Made by a program: the position numbers and the translations under genes
Shown here: positions 1 to 10,700 of the stretch, in pieces
How the letters are laid out: the number at the start of each line of letters is the position of its first letter
How positions within the stretch are numbered: the first letter of the stretch is position 1
The notes under the pieces: generated by a model
What the model was told of the DNA's origin: nothing
The model's database searches: none
The model's input: the letters and a program-made list of their open reading frames with translations, nothing else
From: Mannheimia granulomatis
GTDB lineage: Bacteria > Pseudomonadota > Gammaproteobacteria > Enterobacterales > Pasteurellaceae
Direction of reading: 5' to 3'
Length of the DNA: 64,000 bases
NCBI RefSeq assembly: GCF_011455695.1
Contig: NZ_CP015030.1
Coordinates: 682,001-746,000, forward strand

Positions 1-1491
1 AATGATTTTTTTCAATCCATAATCGTTTTTATCCGCTTGATTACTAAATAAATCAATTTCTTTATTCAATAACGGATTCTCAATTCCCATCCAATTTGCA
101 ATGCCATTAGTAAAATTTAAGCCGGATTTAAAGGCTTTATAGACATTACGCTTAGTATCATCACTCGAAATTTTAAATAATGGGATATCGTAGTGTAGTT
201 TACTTTTATCCTTACCGTTTTGAATCAAAATGTTATCTTTACTCATTTCGTGCGATAAGCCATGGTCAGATAAATAGATCATCGAAAAAGAACGCTGATT
301 AGCTGTTTGGTTTTGAACTAAGGTTTCATACACACGTTTGAGCAATTCGTCTGTTTTCTTAATAGAAGACACATAGCAATTCACATTAAAATAACGTTTC
401 GGTAATTTATTATCGTCAAACATTTTCGGATAATCGGTTAATCTGTCACAAGTAATCGGATGAGAGCCGTATAAGTGTAAGAAAATAAAGCGTTTACCGC
501 TTGCAGGCTCTGCGATAACTTTGCTGAAATGCGGTAGCAGTTCAAAATCGCTTACATTGGTATTTAATGAATCTCCGGCTTTGGTAAAGATTCTGACATC
601 GCTTTTATTGCCGATAGAAGAAATCGGAGTGTCGTAATTACCCAAATAACCTTGATTGGAAATCCAGTAGCTTTTCACGCCTGCAGACTTAATTAAATCA
701 ATCAAAGTTAAAGCATAGTCAGCTTCCCATTTTTCCGTATCTGGTTTAGTGAGCATTAACCGCAGAGAAGCGATTGTGTTAGTGCCACCGGCAGTTAGGC
801 CATCAATTAGCGTTCCATTTGCTGAACTCATAAACGGTGTGTTAGGAGCAGGGTAGCCATAAGCATGGTGGTAGTCTTTTCTTGCACTTTCCCCCATAAT
901 TAAGATGTAGTCGTCATATTTAGCATTTTCGTTGAGTGTTGATTCTCCCCATTTTGACTCCAATGTTAAATTATTTAATACCTCTAACTCTTTTTTAACT
1001 TTTAAGCCTGACTGGTAAAATTCATGGAAGAATTTAAAAGGAGCAAGAGAGAAGAGCATCAAAATAAATGCACTCATCACAAAGGTTTTGTTTTTTAGAA
1101 AACGAATATGATACATTTTGGTAATTTTTCGATAAAAAATGACCGCTAGTACAATCCCAATTCCTGCCAAAATATGCAATATGGGCAGTTGGGCAATAAA
1201 CTCACGGCTTTCCATCATATCGGTGGCAAAAATAGAAGCAATATATTCATAGGTAGGACTACCAAAATTAATGCCAACTGGGGTATAAAAGGCATAAGCG
1301 ATACTAATAGGTAGCAGCAATAAATAGTAAGTCCATTTTGAGCTGGATAGGGTAATGATCAGAAAAATGCCAAAAAGCACATCTAAAACGGTCGGCTGTG
1401 GAAAAAATCCTGAGCCGATAAGCATAAGATAGCTTGCAGAACTTGCTAGGAAAAGAGCAGTAATAATGCCGAAAATTTGTTTTGAATTCAT
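1..1491 (-). CDS. Phosphoethanolamine transferase, sulfatase-fold (3' end outside window)
   Basis: Reading the minus strand from the ATG at 1491 gives an open frame of 497 codons to the window edge with no stop, so the C-terminus is missing. The first 150 or so residues hold several hydrophobic segments, as in inner-membrane EptA/CptA/Lpt-type enzymes that move phosphoethanolamine from phosphatidylethanolamine onto lipid A, LPS core or other glycans in the periplasm. The catalytic part starts at about residue 197 with [17 protein letters not shown]; the nucleophile position (about residue 202) is Ser, where EptA has Thr. The YLSDHG metal-binding motif lies further on. It is divergent from pyrH. 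The family is clear; the acceptor substrate cannot be told from the sequence. Confidence 0.85.
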   Translation of the reverse strand, partial: MNSKQIFGIITALFLASSASYLMLIGSGFFPQPTVLDVLFGIFLIITLSSSKWTYYLLLLPISIAYAFYTPVGINFGSPTYEYIASIFATDMMESREFIAQLPILHILAGIGIVLAVIFYRKITKMYHIRFLKNKTFVMSAFILMLFSLAPFKFFHEFYQSGLKVKKELEVLNNLTLESKWGESTLNENAKYDDYILIMGESARKDYHHAYGYPAPNTPFMSSANGTLIDGLTAGGTNTIASLRLMLTKPDTEKWEADYALTLIDLIKSAGVKSYWISNQGYLGNYDTPISSIGNKSDVRIFTKAGDSLNTNVSDFELLPHFSKVIAEPASGKRFIFLHLYGSHPITCDRLTDYPKMFDDNKLPKRYFNVNCYVSSIKKTDELLKRVYETLVQNQTANQRSFSMIYLSDHGLSHEMSKDNILIQNGKDKSKLHYDIPLFKISSDDTKRNVYKAFKSGLNFTNGIANWMGIENPLLNKEIDLFSNQADKNDYGLKKII

Positions 1492-1509
1492 TTAGTTAAA
1501 ATTTTTCAG

Positions 1510-1538
1510 TTTATCGTAGAAAAGGATTGTTCTATAAT
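1510..1538 (+). promoter_or_regulatory. Possible sigma70 promoter for pyrH-frr
   Basis: The 92-bp gap between the divergent transferase gene and pyrH contains a perfect TATAAT at 1533-1538. A weak -35-like TTTATC lies 17 bp upstream at 1510-1515. The assignment is inference from position and the -10 match. Confidence 0.35.
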
Positions 1539-1583
1539 AACGTAATTTTGTGTTTAGTCCATACAGTATAAGAGGCAATTAAA

Positions 1584-2300
1584 ATGAGTAACCCAATCTA
1601 TAAACGAATTCTTCTCAAATTAAGTGGCGAAGCTTTACAAGGGAACGAAGGTTTTGGTATCGATCCGTCCATTCTAGATCGTATGGCGTTAGAGATTAAA
1701 GAACTTCTAGCGGAAGGCGTGGAAGTGGGTGTTGTTCTTGGCGGCGGTAACTTATTCCGTGGTGCAAAATTAGCAAAAGCGGGAATGAACCGTGTAGTGG
1801 GTGATCATATGGGCATGCTTGCTACTGTAATGAATGGTTTGGCAATGCGTGATGCCCTGCACCGTGCAGAGGTGAATGCAAAATTGATGTCAGCATTCCA
1901 ATTAAACGGTATTTGTGATACCTATAACTGGTCTGAAGCAATTAAAATGTTAAGAGAAAAGCGTGTAGTTATTTTCTCGGCAGGTACTGGTAGCCCGTTC
2001 TTTACGACCGACTCAGCAGCCTGTTTGCGTGGTATTGAAATTGAAGCTGACGTAGTATTAAAAGCCACAAAAGTAGACGGCGTTTATGATAAAGACCCGG
2101 CAAAATACGCAGATGCGAAACTCTATAACAAACTGACTTATGCACAAGTTATTGACCAAGAATTACAAGTGATGGACTTAGCTGCATTTACTCTTGCTCG
2201 TGATCACGGTATGCCGATTCGAGTGTTTAATATGGGCAAACCGGGTGCATTACGTAAAGTCGTGTTTGGTACTGAAGAAGGTACAACCATTTCTGAATAA
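1584..2300 (+). CDS. pyrH: UMP kinase
   Basis: PyrH phosphorylates UMP to UDP with ATP in the cytoplasm, the committed step toward UTP and CTP. The 238-residue protein has the amino-acid-kinase fold: [12 protein letters not shown] near the N-terminus, [12 protein letters not shown] around residue 50 and the C-terminal VDGVYDKDP block. The length is usual for bacterial hexameric UMP kinases. An AGAGGC ribosome site precedes the ATG. It is followed 35 bp later by frr, as in the rpsB-tsf-pyrH-frr order of many gammaproteobacteria, but rpsB and tsf are not upstream here; a divergent transferase gene is. Confidence 0.97.
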   Translation: MSNPIYKRILLKLSGEALQGNEGFGIDPSILDRMALEIKELLAEGVEVGVVLGGGNLFRGAKLAKAGMNRVVGDHMGMLATVMNGLAMRDALHRAEVNAKLMSAFQLNGICDTYNWSEAIKMLREKRVVIFSAGTGSPFFTTDSAACLRGIEIEADVVLKATKVDGVYDKDPAKYADAKLYNKLTYAQVIDQELQVMDLAAFTLARDHGMPIRVFNMGKPGALRKVVFGTEEGTTISE

Positions 2301-2335
2301 TTTATTTCTCTGTTTTTTTATAAAGGATAAAATCA

Positions 2336-2893
2336 ATGATTAACGAAATCAAAAAAGATACACAAGATCGTATGGAAAAAAGCCTAGAGGCTTTAAAAGG
2401 TCATATTGCGAAAATTCGTACGGGCCGTGCTCAACCTTCTTTATTAGATGGCATTCAAGTTGAATATTACGGTTCAGCGACTCCATTACGTCAAGTTGCA
2501 AACGTAGTTGCTGAAGACGCACGTACTCTTGCGGTAAACGTGTTTGATAAATCTTTAATTTCAGCGGTAGAAAAAGCGATTTTAACTTCAGATTTGGGCT
2601 TAAACCCATCATCTGCCGGTACCACTATTCGCGTTCCACTTCCACCGTTAACAGAAGAACGTCGTCGTGATTTAATCAAAATCGTTAGAGCAGAAGGGGA
2701 GCAAGGTAAAGTAGCTATCCGCAATGTTCGTCGTGATGCCAATGATCAAATCAAAGCATTATTGAAAGATAAAGAGATCAGCGAAAACGAGCAGCATAAA
2801 GCCGAAGAAGATATTCAAAAAATTACTGATACTTTCATCAAAAAAGTTGATGAAGTATTGGCAGCAAAAGAGAAAGAGTTATTAGATTTCTAA
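2336..2893 (+). CDS. frr: Ribosome recycling factor
   Basis: RRF works with EF-G to split the post-termination ribosome. The 185-residue protein matches the family length. It has the N-terminal helix [20 protein letters not shown], the central [17 protein letters not shown] domain and the highly charged helical C-terminus ending in [16 protein letters not shown] at 2323-2328 is the ribosome site. It is probably co-transcribed with pyrH. The following palindrome at 2917-2947 ends the unit. Confidence 0.97.
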   Translation: MINEIKKDTQDRMEKSLEALKGHIAKIRTGRAQPSLLDGIQVEYYGSATPLRQVANVVAEDARTLAVNVFDKSLISAVEKAILTSDLGLNPSSAGTTIRVPLPPLTEERRRDLIKIVRAEGEQGKVAIRNVRRDANDQIKALLKDKEISENEQHKAEEDIQKITDTFIKKVDEVLAAKEKELLDF

Positions 2894-2916
2894 TTTGCAA
2901 AAAAGATTAAAAAATT

Positions 2917-2954
2917 AACCGCTTGTAATCATCAATTACAAGCGGTTGTTTTTT
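2917..2954. terminator. Inverted USS pair acting as terminator between frr and gpmA
   Basis: A perfect 13-bp stem (AACCGCTTGTAAT, 2917-2929, with its complement at 2935-2947) with a 5-nt loop is followed by GTTTTTT. Both arms contain the uptake signal. It sits between convergent frr and gpmA and may serve both directions. Confidence 0.8.
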
Positions 2955-2969
2955 ATCGAAACTTTACTA

Positions 2970-3653
2970 TTATAAGTAACGTTTGCTGATAACTTTTAAG
3001 TTATCGTCTAATTCATACACTAATGGCTGACCAGTTGGGATTTCTAAATCCATGATATCTGCGTCAGAAATTCCTTCAATGTGTTTTGCTAATGCACGTA
3101 ATGAGTTACCGTGAGCGGTTACAAGAACACGTTTGCCGGAAATTAATGCCGGAGCAATTTGATCTTCCCAGAATGGTAATACGCGCTCAAGCGTGATTTT
3201 TAAGTTTTCGGCATTTGGAATTAAATCTTTCGGTAAATTTGCATAACGGCGGTCGTTATGAGCAGAATTTGGATCTTGTGGGTCTAAATCCGGAGGAGAA
3301 ATATCGTAAGAACGACGCCAGATGTGAACTTGCTCATCACCGTATTTTTCTGCGGTTTCTTTTTTGTCTAAACCTTGTAACGCACCATAATGACGCTCAT
3401 TTAAACGCCAGTTTTTCACTTGAGGAATCCATAATTGATCAGATTCTTCTAACACGATATTACAGGTTTTGATTGCACGAGTTAAAACAGAAGTGAAAGC
3501 GATATCAAATTCAAAACCTGCAGCTTTTAATTTTTGACCTGCTGATTTTGCTTCTTCAATACCACGCTCTGTTAAATTAACATCACGCCAACCTGTAAAT
3601 AAGTTTTTAGCATTCCATTCACTGAAACCGTGGCGGATAAATACTAATTGCAT
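2970..3653 (-). CDS. gpmA: 2,3-bisphosphoglycerate-dependent phosphoglycerate mutase
   Basis: GpmA interconverts 3- and 2-phosphoglycerate in glycolysis and gluconeogenesis. The 227-residue protein begins [14 protein letters not shown], with the phospho-acceptor histidine in the RHG motif. It keeps the [14 protein letters not shown] block and a second histidine in [11 protein letters not shown]. Codon use looks like that of an abundant protein. The gene is convergent with frr and divergent from envC, with about 170 bp between the two starts. Confidence 0.96.
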   Translation of the reverse strand: MQLVFIRHGFSEWNAKNLFTGWRDVNLTERGIEEAKSAGQKLKAAGFEFDIAFTSVLTRAIKTCNIVLEESDQLWIPQVKNWRLNERHYGALQGLDKKETAEKYGDEQVHIWRRSYDISPPDLDPQDPNSAHNDRRYANLPKDLIPNAENLKITLERVLPFWEDQIAPALISGKRVLVTAHGNSLRALAKHIEGISDADIMDLEIPTGQPLVYELDDNLKVISKRYL

Positions 3654-3825
3654 AATAACTCCTTGCTTTGAGTAAAAAATAATGGATTTAAAACTGCGTT
3701 ATTTATAGCAAAATTCTGCTCATTTTGAAATAGATAGTTAAATTCTTTCACTAAAAAGCTGATCTTAAGCAAATAACCGATTAGAATATAGCCTTAGCGA
3801 TATTTTGAATAAAAAAGGAATACTT

Positions 3826-4971
3826 GTGAAACGAAGAAATTTTGATTTTTGGGCATTACTATTGGGCGGAGTAATTAGTATTTCCGCATCTTTTTCTTTT
3901 GCAAATAACCTTAACCAGATTCAGCAAAAAATTCAGCAACAAACTTCTAAAATTAATGAGCAGAAACAAAAGCGTACTGCTTTACAATCAACATTAAAAA
4001 CCCAAGAAGTTGAAATGGGTAAAGTGTTAGATAAATTGCAAAAAACAGAAATGTCGTTAGGTGAAATTCGCCAAACTATTAAGGCAACCGAACTTGAAAT
4101 CAATCGCCTTGAAAAACAAGAGAAGCAGCAAAAAGAAAAATTAAAAGAACAGCTGGATTCTGCTTATCGTTCAGGCGTTAATCCTTCTGTATTAGAGCGT
4201 TTAATGTCTGAAGATGCAAAAAATGCAGAAAGAATGACCGCTTATTATGAGCATATGAATAATATTCGTATTGATGCCATTCATGAAATTCGCAAAACGC
4301 AGGCAGACTTAAAAGCCAGACGAGATGAGTTAAAAGGTCAGCAAAAAGATCATCAATCACAATTAAATGAGCACAAAAAGCAAGAGAGGGATTTGAAAAA
4401 AGTACAGGCTCAGCGTGAGAGTACGCTACGTTCCATTGATAAAACGCTTGAGCAAGATCAAAGCCGTTTAGAGAATTTGAGGAATAATGAAGCTGCTCTA
4501 AGACAGCAATTGGAACAGGCACAAAAAGAGTCTGAGCAAGCTCAAAAACGTGAGCAGCAAGCAGCAAAATCTAAGTCTCAATCTAACGCGAAAGTAGATA
4601 CTACACCAATTAAGGCCGGTAGATATACGATGCCGGTATCGGGCAATGTGATTACTAAATTTGGTAATAATTGGCATGGTGTTGTCATTGCCGCACCTGC
4701 CGGTACATCTGTTAAAGCAATGGCTTCTGGTCGGGTGATTATGGCACAATGGCTTGCAGGTTATGGACAAATGGTTGCAATTGATCATGGCAATGGAGAT
4801 ATTTCTCTTTATGGCTATAACCAATCAATTTCCGTCAGCAAAGGAAGCCGGGTACAAGGTGGGCAGGCGATTGCCAAAGTAGGCAACAGCGGAGGACAAA
4901 ATCGATCAGCTCTTTATTTTGGTGTGACTCGAAAAGGAACACCGATTAATCCTTTAAATTTGGTGAAATAA
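3826..4971 (+). CDS. envC: EnvC-type murein hydrolase activator
   Basis: EnvC is a periplasmic activator of the amidases AmiA/AmiB at the division septum, recruited by FtsEX. I chose the GTG at 3826, preceded by AAAAAAGGAA, because it gives a clean signal peptide (basic start, hydrophobic run, cut near SFA-NN); an upstream TTG at 3805 is possible. Residues of about 30-270 are long Q/K/E-rich coiled coil. The C-terminal LytM domain is degenerate: NWHGVVI and SALYFGV replace the metal-binding HxxxD and HxH motifs, as expected for an activator with no peptidase activity. The downstream deacetylase gene follows after 3 bp. Confidence 0.93.
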   Translation: MKRRNFDFWALLLGGVISISASFSFANNLNQIQQKIQQQTSKINEQKQKRTALQSTLKTQEVEMGKVLDKLQKTEMSLGEIRQTIKATELEINRLEKQEKQQKEKLKEQLDSAYRSGVNPSVLERLMSEDAKNAERMTAYYEHMNNIRIDAIHEIRKTQADLKARRDELKGQQKDHQSQLNEHKKQERDLKKVQAQRESTLRSIDKTLEQDQSRLENLRNNEAALRQQLEQAQKESEQAQKREQQAAKSKSQSNAKVDTTPIKAGRYTMPVSGNVITKFGNNWHGVVIAAPAGTSVKAMASGRVIMAQWLAGYGQMVAIDHGNGDISLYGYNQSISVSKGSRVQGGQAIAKVGNSGGQNRSALYFGVTRKGTPINPLNLVK

Positions 4972-4974
4972 TTA

Positions 4975-5820
4975 ATGTTAAAAGAAGTTTACAAGCGGTT
5001 AAATTTGAGCATTTTTTTGCAAATTTTTCTGTTTTTTCCACCGCTTGCACATGCAGCGAAACTAGCTATTGTTATTGATGATGTCGGTTATCGAGTAAAA
5101 GAAGATAAGGCTATCTTATCCATGCCGAAGGAGGTGAGTGTGGCGATTATTCCATCGGCCCCTTATGCGAAAGCCAGAGCGATTGATGCTCATCACCAAA
5201 AGCGGGATATTTTAATTCACCTGCCAATGGAGCCTAAATCCAAGCAACCTATTGAACGAGGTGGACTTAAAATTGGTGATAGCGAAGAAAAACTTCGGAA
5301 ACTTATTGAGAGTTCTCGTGGTCAAGTACCATATGCGATTGGTTTAAATAATCATATGGGAAGTGGTGCAACCTCAGATAGCCAAACGATGATAAATTTG
5401 ATGAATGTGCTAAAAGAAAATCAACTGTTCTTTTTAGATAGTAAAACCATTGGTAGCAGTGTTGCGGCAAAAATTGCCCGCCAAATGGGCATCGGTACAC
5501 TGGAGCGAGATATTTTCTTAGACGATAGCGATGAGTTTGCCAATGTGCAAAAGCAGTTTTCATTAGCCGTTGAACACGCAAAGAAACACGGCGTAGCAGT
5601 GGTTATTGGGCATCCACGTCAAAATACAATTCGTGTGTTGAAGAATACTTTAGCTAAATTACCCAAAGAGGTTGAGTTAGTTAGTATCGGAGCACTTTGG
5701 CGAAATGAAAAAATCACACCGGAAAAACCACTTATTATGCTGTTTGAGCATGAGCCGGCAGTTACATCTATACCGCCTTATGAAAGCATTCCGCTTTTAC
5801 GTGGTATTCCAAGAGAATAA
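4975..5820 (+). CDS. Divergent polysaccharide deacetylase (YibQ family)
   Basis: A secreted protein of 281 residues with an N-terminal hydrophobic signal (about residues 10-27, ending AHA). The KLAIVIDDVGY start, HLPMEP, GLNNHMGS and DSKTIG/VIGHPR motifs are those of the divergent polysaccharide deacetylase family, which follows envC in enterobacteria. Its activity has not been settled in the family, to my knowledge. The ATG lies 3 bp after the envC stop, so the two are probably one operon with tamA and tamB downstream. Confidence 0.85.
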   Translation: MLKEVYKRLNLSIFLQIFLFFPPLAHAAKLAIVIDDVGYRVKEDKAILSMPKEVSVAIIPSAPYAKARAIDAHHQKRDILIHLPMEPKSKQPIERGGLKIGDSEEKLRKLIESSRGQVPYAIGLNNHMGSGATSDSQTMINLMNVLKENQLFFLDSKTIGSSVAAKIARQMGIGTLERDIFLDDSDEFANVQKQFSLAVEHAKKHGVAVVIGHPRQNTIRVLKNTLAKLPKEVELVSIGALWRNEKITPEKPLIMLFEHEPAVTSIPPYESIPLLRGIPRE

Positions 5821-5830
5821 AAGGTCATCA

Positions 5831-7678
5831 ATGAATACAAAACTTCATTTTTTAACATATTGCTGTTTAGTTGCGTTCGCCTCAATGGCACAAGCAGAAC
5901 CGTCTAAGCGTATTACAGATATCGATGCCGATAAAGTTGAAGAATTAGAAGAGGACTTAGCAGAAGCCTCCTCAGAAGAATTGATAGAAGAAGATAGAGT
6001 TGAGCCACTCGTCGATTTAGAAATAAAAGGTATTAAAGATAAAGAGGCGAAGAAAAATGTCAATTTATATTTAGCCCAAATTGCTAATGAATATGCAGAT
6101 GGTTCAGAACGCTATCAATATTTAGTACAAACTAATGTTGATAAAGCATTAAGAGCTTTAGGCTATTACAACAGCCAATATCAATTTGTACAGCTTCCTC
6201 GTAACGGGAAGAAACCGCTATTAGTGTTAAATGTACAATTAGACAAAGAAACCGTCAAAATTGATGAAACTGATATCGTCTTGCAAGGTGAGGCGAAAGA
6301 AGATGAGGCATTTATTCGATTAGTTGAAAAAGCACCAAAATCAGGATCTAGGCTTAATCATAAAACCTATGAAAATTTTAAAAGTAATATTGAAAGCAAT
6401 GCTTTTAGTCGAGGGTATTTTGATGGACATTGGCTATATCATCGCTTAGAAGTTTATCCACTCGACCACAAAGCAGACTGGCGTTTGGGCTATGACAGTG
6501 GCAACCGTTATCGCTATGGAAATATCACTTTTGTGGATAATCAAATTCAAGAAGAATATTTGCGTAATATTCTTAAAATCCAGACAGGTGATCCTTATTT
6601 AGCAAGCGATCTTTCCGTTTTAACTCAAGACTATTTATCGAGTAAATGGTTTTCGTCCGTTATGGTTGAGCCTCACTTAAATGAACAAGATAAAAGGGTG
6701 GACTTAAATATCCTTTTCCAACCAAGAAAGAAAAACGAAGTAGAAATTGGAATTGGTTTTGAAACAGACGTTGGTCCACGTTTACAACTTAACTGGAAAA
6801 AATCTTGGTTAAACAGCCGTGGTCACAGCATTGAGACTCGAACTTATGTGTCAAAGCCCGAACAATCATTTGAGTTGGGTTATAAAATTCCGTTAAGGAA
6901 AGACCCTTTACACTACTATTATCAATTATCCGGTACTTTGGAAAACGAAAACCAAAATGACACCAAATCAACCGCGGCAATTCTAGGATTACAACGTTTT
7001 TGGACGCGTGAAACCGGTTGGTCATTTTCAGCTGGCGTAAAAGCGCGTTATGATTCTTTTACTCAAGCACAAGATCGTTTCAAAACATTGTTAATTTATC
7101 CAACCGCTTCGCTCAACAGAACCCGAACAGATGGTAAACCTTATCCGTTATGGGGCGATACGCAAAAATTAACCGTAAACTGGGGGAGTAAAGCTTTCGG
7201 TTCAGATGTGAATTTTTATAGTTATAAGGCTTCAACCTCTTGGGCTAGAACCTATTTTGATAATCATCGTTTCTACTTAAGAGCAGAAATCGGTTATATA
7301 AAAGCGAATCAATTTGAGCGTATTCCACCGGCTTTGCGTTATTTTGCCGGTGGTGATATGAGTGTTCGTGGTTTTGGCTATAAAGATATTTCTCCGCGTG
7401 ATCCTAAAGATGGAAAACGTGTTGGAGGCTCTCACCTGGCAACAGGTGCGGTCGAATATCAATACCAGGTTTACCCGGGGTGGTGGGCGGCAATATTTTA
7501 CGACACCGGGTTGGCTTCTAATAAATTTAAAACCAAAGATCTGCATTCGGGAACAGGAATTGGTGTCCGTTGGGCATCGCCAATTGGTGCAATTAAATTT
7601 GATGTCGGCACACCAGTGAAATCGCCTGATAATAAAAAAGGCTTTCAAATTTATATTGGTTTAGGTTCGGATCTTTAA
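5831..7678 (+). CDS. tamA: TamA, outer-membrane Omp85-family translocation/assembly subunit
   Basis: TamA and TamB form the envelope-spanning TAM complex, implicated in outer-membrane protein insertion and phospholipid transport. The ATG at 5831 follows AAAAGG and gives a signal peptide ending AQA; an in-frame start at 5705 would overlap the previous gene by over 100 bp and was rejected. After a very acidic stretch (about residues 35-65) come POTRA-like repeats and a C-terminal 16-strand barrel with RYFAGGDMSVRGFGY, the conserved Omp85 motif. At 615 residues it is a little longer than E. coli TamA (577), mostly because of the acidic insert. Confidence 0.93.
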   Translation: MNTKLHFLTYCCLVAFASMAQAEPSKRITDIDADKVEELEEDLAEASSEELIEEDRVEPLVDLEIKGIKDKEAKKNVNLYLAQIANEYADGSERYQYLVQTNVDKALRALGYYNSQYQFVQLPRNGKKPLLVLNVQLDKETVKIDETDIVLQGEAKEDEAFIRLVEKAPKSGSRLNHKTYENFKSNIESNAFSRGYFDGHWLYHRLEVYPLDHKADWRLGYDSGNRYRYGNITFVDNQIQEEYLRNILKIQTGDPYLASDLSVLTQDYLSSKWFSSVMVEPHLNEQDKRVDLNILFQPRKKNEVEIGIGFETDVGPRLQLNWKKSWLNSRGHSIETRTYVSKPEQSFELGYKIPLRKDPLHYYYQLSGTLENENQNDTKSTAAILGLQRFWTRETGWSFSAGVKARYDSFTQAQDRFKTLLIYPTASLNRTRTDGKPYPLWGDTQKLTVNWGSKAFGSDVNFYSYKASTSWARTYFDNHRFYLRAEIGYIKANQFERIPPALRYFAGGDMSVRGFGYKDISPRDPKDGKRVGGSHLATGAVEYQYQVYPGWWAAIFYDTGLASNKFKTKDLHSGTGIGVRWASPIGAIKFDVGTPVKSPDNKKGFQIYIGLGSDL

Positions 7679-7731
7679 ATGGCAGCAAGCGGTCAATTTT
7701 AGATAAATTTTTACAGTTATTAATCACGACT

Positions 7732-10700
7732 ATGAACGAAGAAAAACAACAAATAATGCAAAATCAAAGGATGATACTGCCTGAACAGGCTCCTAAATCG
7801 GATAAAACTGAAGTTGATAAAACCTCCTCAAAAGCTTCAACATGGCGTTGGTTGCGTTGGGGGATTTGCGTATTGCTTATTGTGTTGTTAATTCCACTTC
7901 TGTTTTTAGCTACAGGATATGGGCAGCGTAAAGCGCTTACGTTGGTAGATAAATTTGTTGAACCGTTACAAATTGGGATGGTAGAGGGTAGCCTACAAGA
8001 TGGACTGACATTAACCAATGCTCAGTTTGTGATAGATGGTGTTAATGTACAGGTAGGTAAAGCTGATTTACATCTTGGCTTGAATTGCTTGGTGCATTAT
8101 GAAGTCTGTCTGAATAATCTGAGTGTGAAAGATACTTCTGTGGTAGTTGATACCAGTAAATTACCCCCTTCTCAAGATAAAGAGGATACAAAGCCCTTTA
8201 CTGAGTTGAATTTACCGCTTGGAATTTCTGCTAACAATATTCAGCTAGACAATATTGAAGTTAAGGTAGATGAAACAGAAATTCACCTTAACCATTTCCA
8301 TTCAGCACTTTCCGGAAAAGGGCGTTCAGTTACGTTACATCCGACCAAATTAGACGGCTTAAATCTGCTGTTAGCTTTAAAATTAGAGGAAACAGAACAG
8401 AAACAAGCGGTTGATTTTAATGAAAAAATGGCAAAATCGGATGATGAGTTGCCGACAACACCAACCAATGCTCAAGAAGTGGCAGATAAGGTTGTAAAAG
8501 AAGCTGTAGAAAAAACAGGAGAAAAAGTTGTTGAGCAATTCCACGAGTTGCAAGGTAAAACGCCGGAAAAAGCAGCCCAAGAACCACGCAACAATATTGA
8601 CTGGGCAACTATTCGTGCCGAATTGGAAAAACCATTATTAGATAAACAAGTTCGCTTTACATTACCTTTGGATTTGATGATTGAGCAAATTGAGGTAAAA
8701 AATGTTGCGCTTGCACAAAAAGCTAAGGATGAAAAAGGAAACAGTATTGAGCCGATTTCTTTGTTAAAAGTAGATTCTTTAGATTTAAAAGCACAAGCAA
8801 AAGATCAACATATTGCTTTGCAATACCTTGATTTTAAAAGCGATCAAGGTGATTTGACAGCAAAAGGGGAATTATCCTTGAAAGATAATTATCCGTTAGC
8901 ATGGAATATAGAGGGGTATGAAGCAAAAAATGCAAAGGTGAAACTTCCATTTAGTCATATTAAAGCTGATGTTTCCGGTGAATTATATGAAACGACAAGA
9001 CTGAATGTTTTAACTAAAGGCGCAATTAACGCGGATGTTAGCGGTAATGTTCAATTAGCAGCCTCTAAAATGCCCTTTGATCTTAGTTTAAAAAGTGAAT
9101 CAATGAGTTATCCTTTTGCTGCACAGCAAGGGAATGATGTGCTGAAGTTAGAGAATATTGATATTCGCTTAAATGGTGATCTGCTTCAATATGATTTGGC
9201 GGCAAATCTGAGTGCAAAAGGTATGGGGATACCGCCAAGTTCTGCGCTATTGAAAGGCAATGGAGAGCTGACGCATTTTAATATTCAAGATTTAACCCTA
9301 AATACATTAGGGGGCAAGGCTCAGTTACAAGGAGTTGCGGATTGGGTAGATGGTGTGGAATGGGATGCAAACCTTGCGTTAAATGATATTAATACTAAAT
9401 CATTATTGGCTGATTGGCCTGCCCAGCTTTCCGGCTCACTTAAATCGAAAGGTTATGCAGCGCGAGGCAGTGCAGGTTCAGATTGGAATGTAGATATCTC
9501 TAATATTGATTTAAAAGGACTGTTGCAACAGAAAAATCTGAAATTAACCGGTGATCTTAATGCCAATAATCAGCAATTGTTAAATGTACCGGCTCTGTCT
9601 CTTGTGTATGGCGAAAATAAAATTGATGTTAAGGGGAGCTTAGGCGAAAAATCCGATTTCTATGCAGATATTAAAGCTCCGAATCTACAAGGACTAGTAC
9701 CGAATTTAAAAGCCGGCATAAGTGGTAATGTTAAGTTATCAGGGCAAGTGTCTCAGCCTAATATGGATTTAGATTTAGTAGCCTCAAATGTAAGTTATGA
9801 TCAATTCAAATTACAGCACCTAACTGCCAAAGGTAAAATCACGACGGAAAAAACAATTCAAGGTGATGTTGAGTTAGGGCTACGCCAGTTTGCATATAAT
9901 GATATTAAAGTGGAGAGTGCAACAGTATTGGCGCAGGGTAATGAAGCAAATCATACGTTAAAATTAACCTCAAAAGGGAATCCTGTTGGGGCAGATTTGC
10001 AAATTTCCGGAAAATTTGACCGCTTGCAACAGATTTGGGAAGGGCAATTAAGCCAAGTTGCGATTCAGTCTAAGGATTTTGGCAAATTCCAAACCGACAA
10101 AGCGGTAAATGTGAAATATGATAACAAGGCAATTAATGCCAATGTATCCGCCCACTGTTGGCATAATCCGAAAATTAATTTATGTTTTCCAACTGCCTTT
10201 AATGCCGGTGTTGAAGGAAAAGTACCTTTTGAATTACGCAATTTTAATTTAGCCGTATTGCAAGAGTTTTTGGATAAAAACAGCCAGATTTCCGGCATTG
10301 TGAATGCAAAAGGTGATGCAGCGTGGTTTAAGAACAAACAGCCTGAAGTTAATGTGGATCTCACATCCAATTCAATTAAGTTCCTGCAAAAAATGGAAGG
10401 TGGTAAAAGTTTTCCGTTAACGGTTTCGCCATTGAAAATTAATTTAAAAATGGCAGAGAATAATTTAGTGCTGAAATCAGATTTACGAATGGAAAATAAC
10501 GGTAGGTTATCGACTGATGTAGTGATGAAAGATTTAAATAAAGCAAGAACGTTGTCGGGCAATATTCATATTGATCAATTAACTCTAAAACTTCTTCGTC
10601 CTTTGTTAAATAAAGGTGATTCAGTTGATGGTAATATTAACGCTCGTTTGACTTTAGGTGGAACTGCAACTTCGCCATTATTGCATGGGAATCTGAATTT

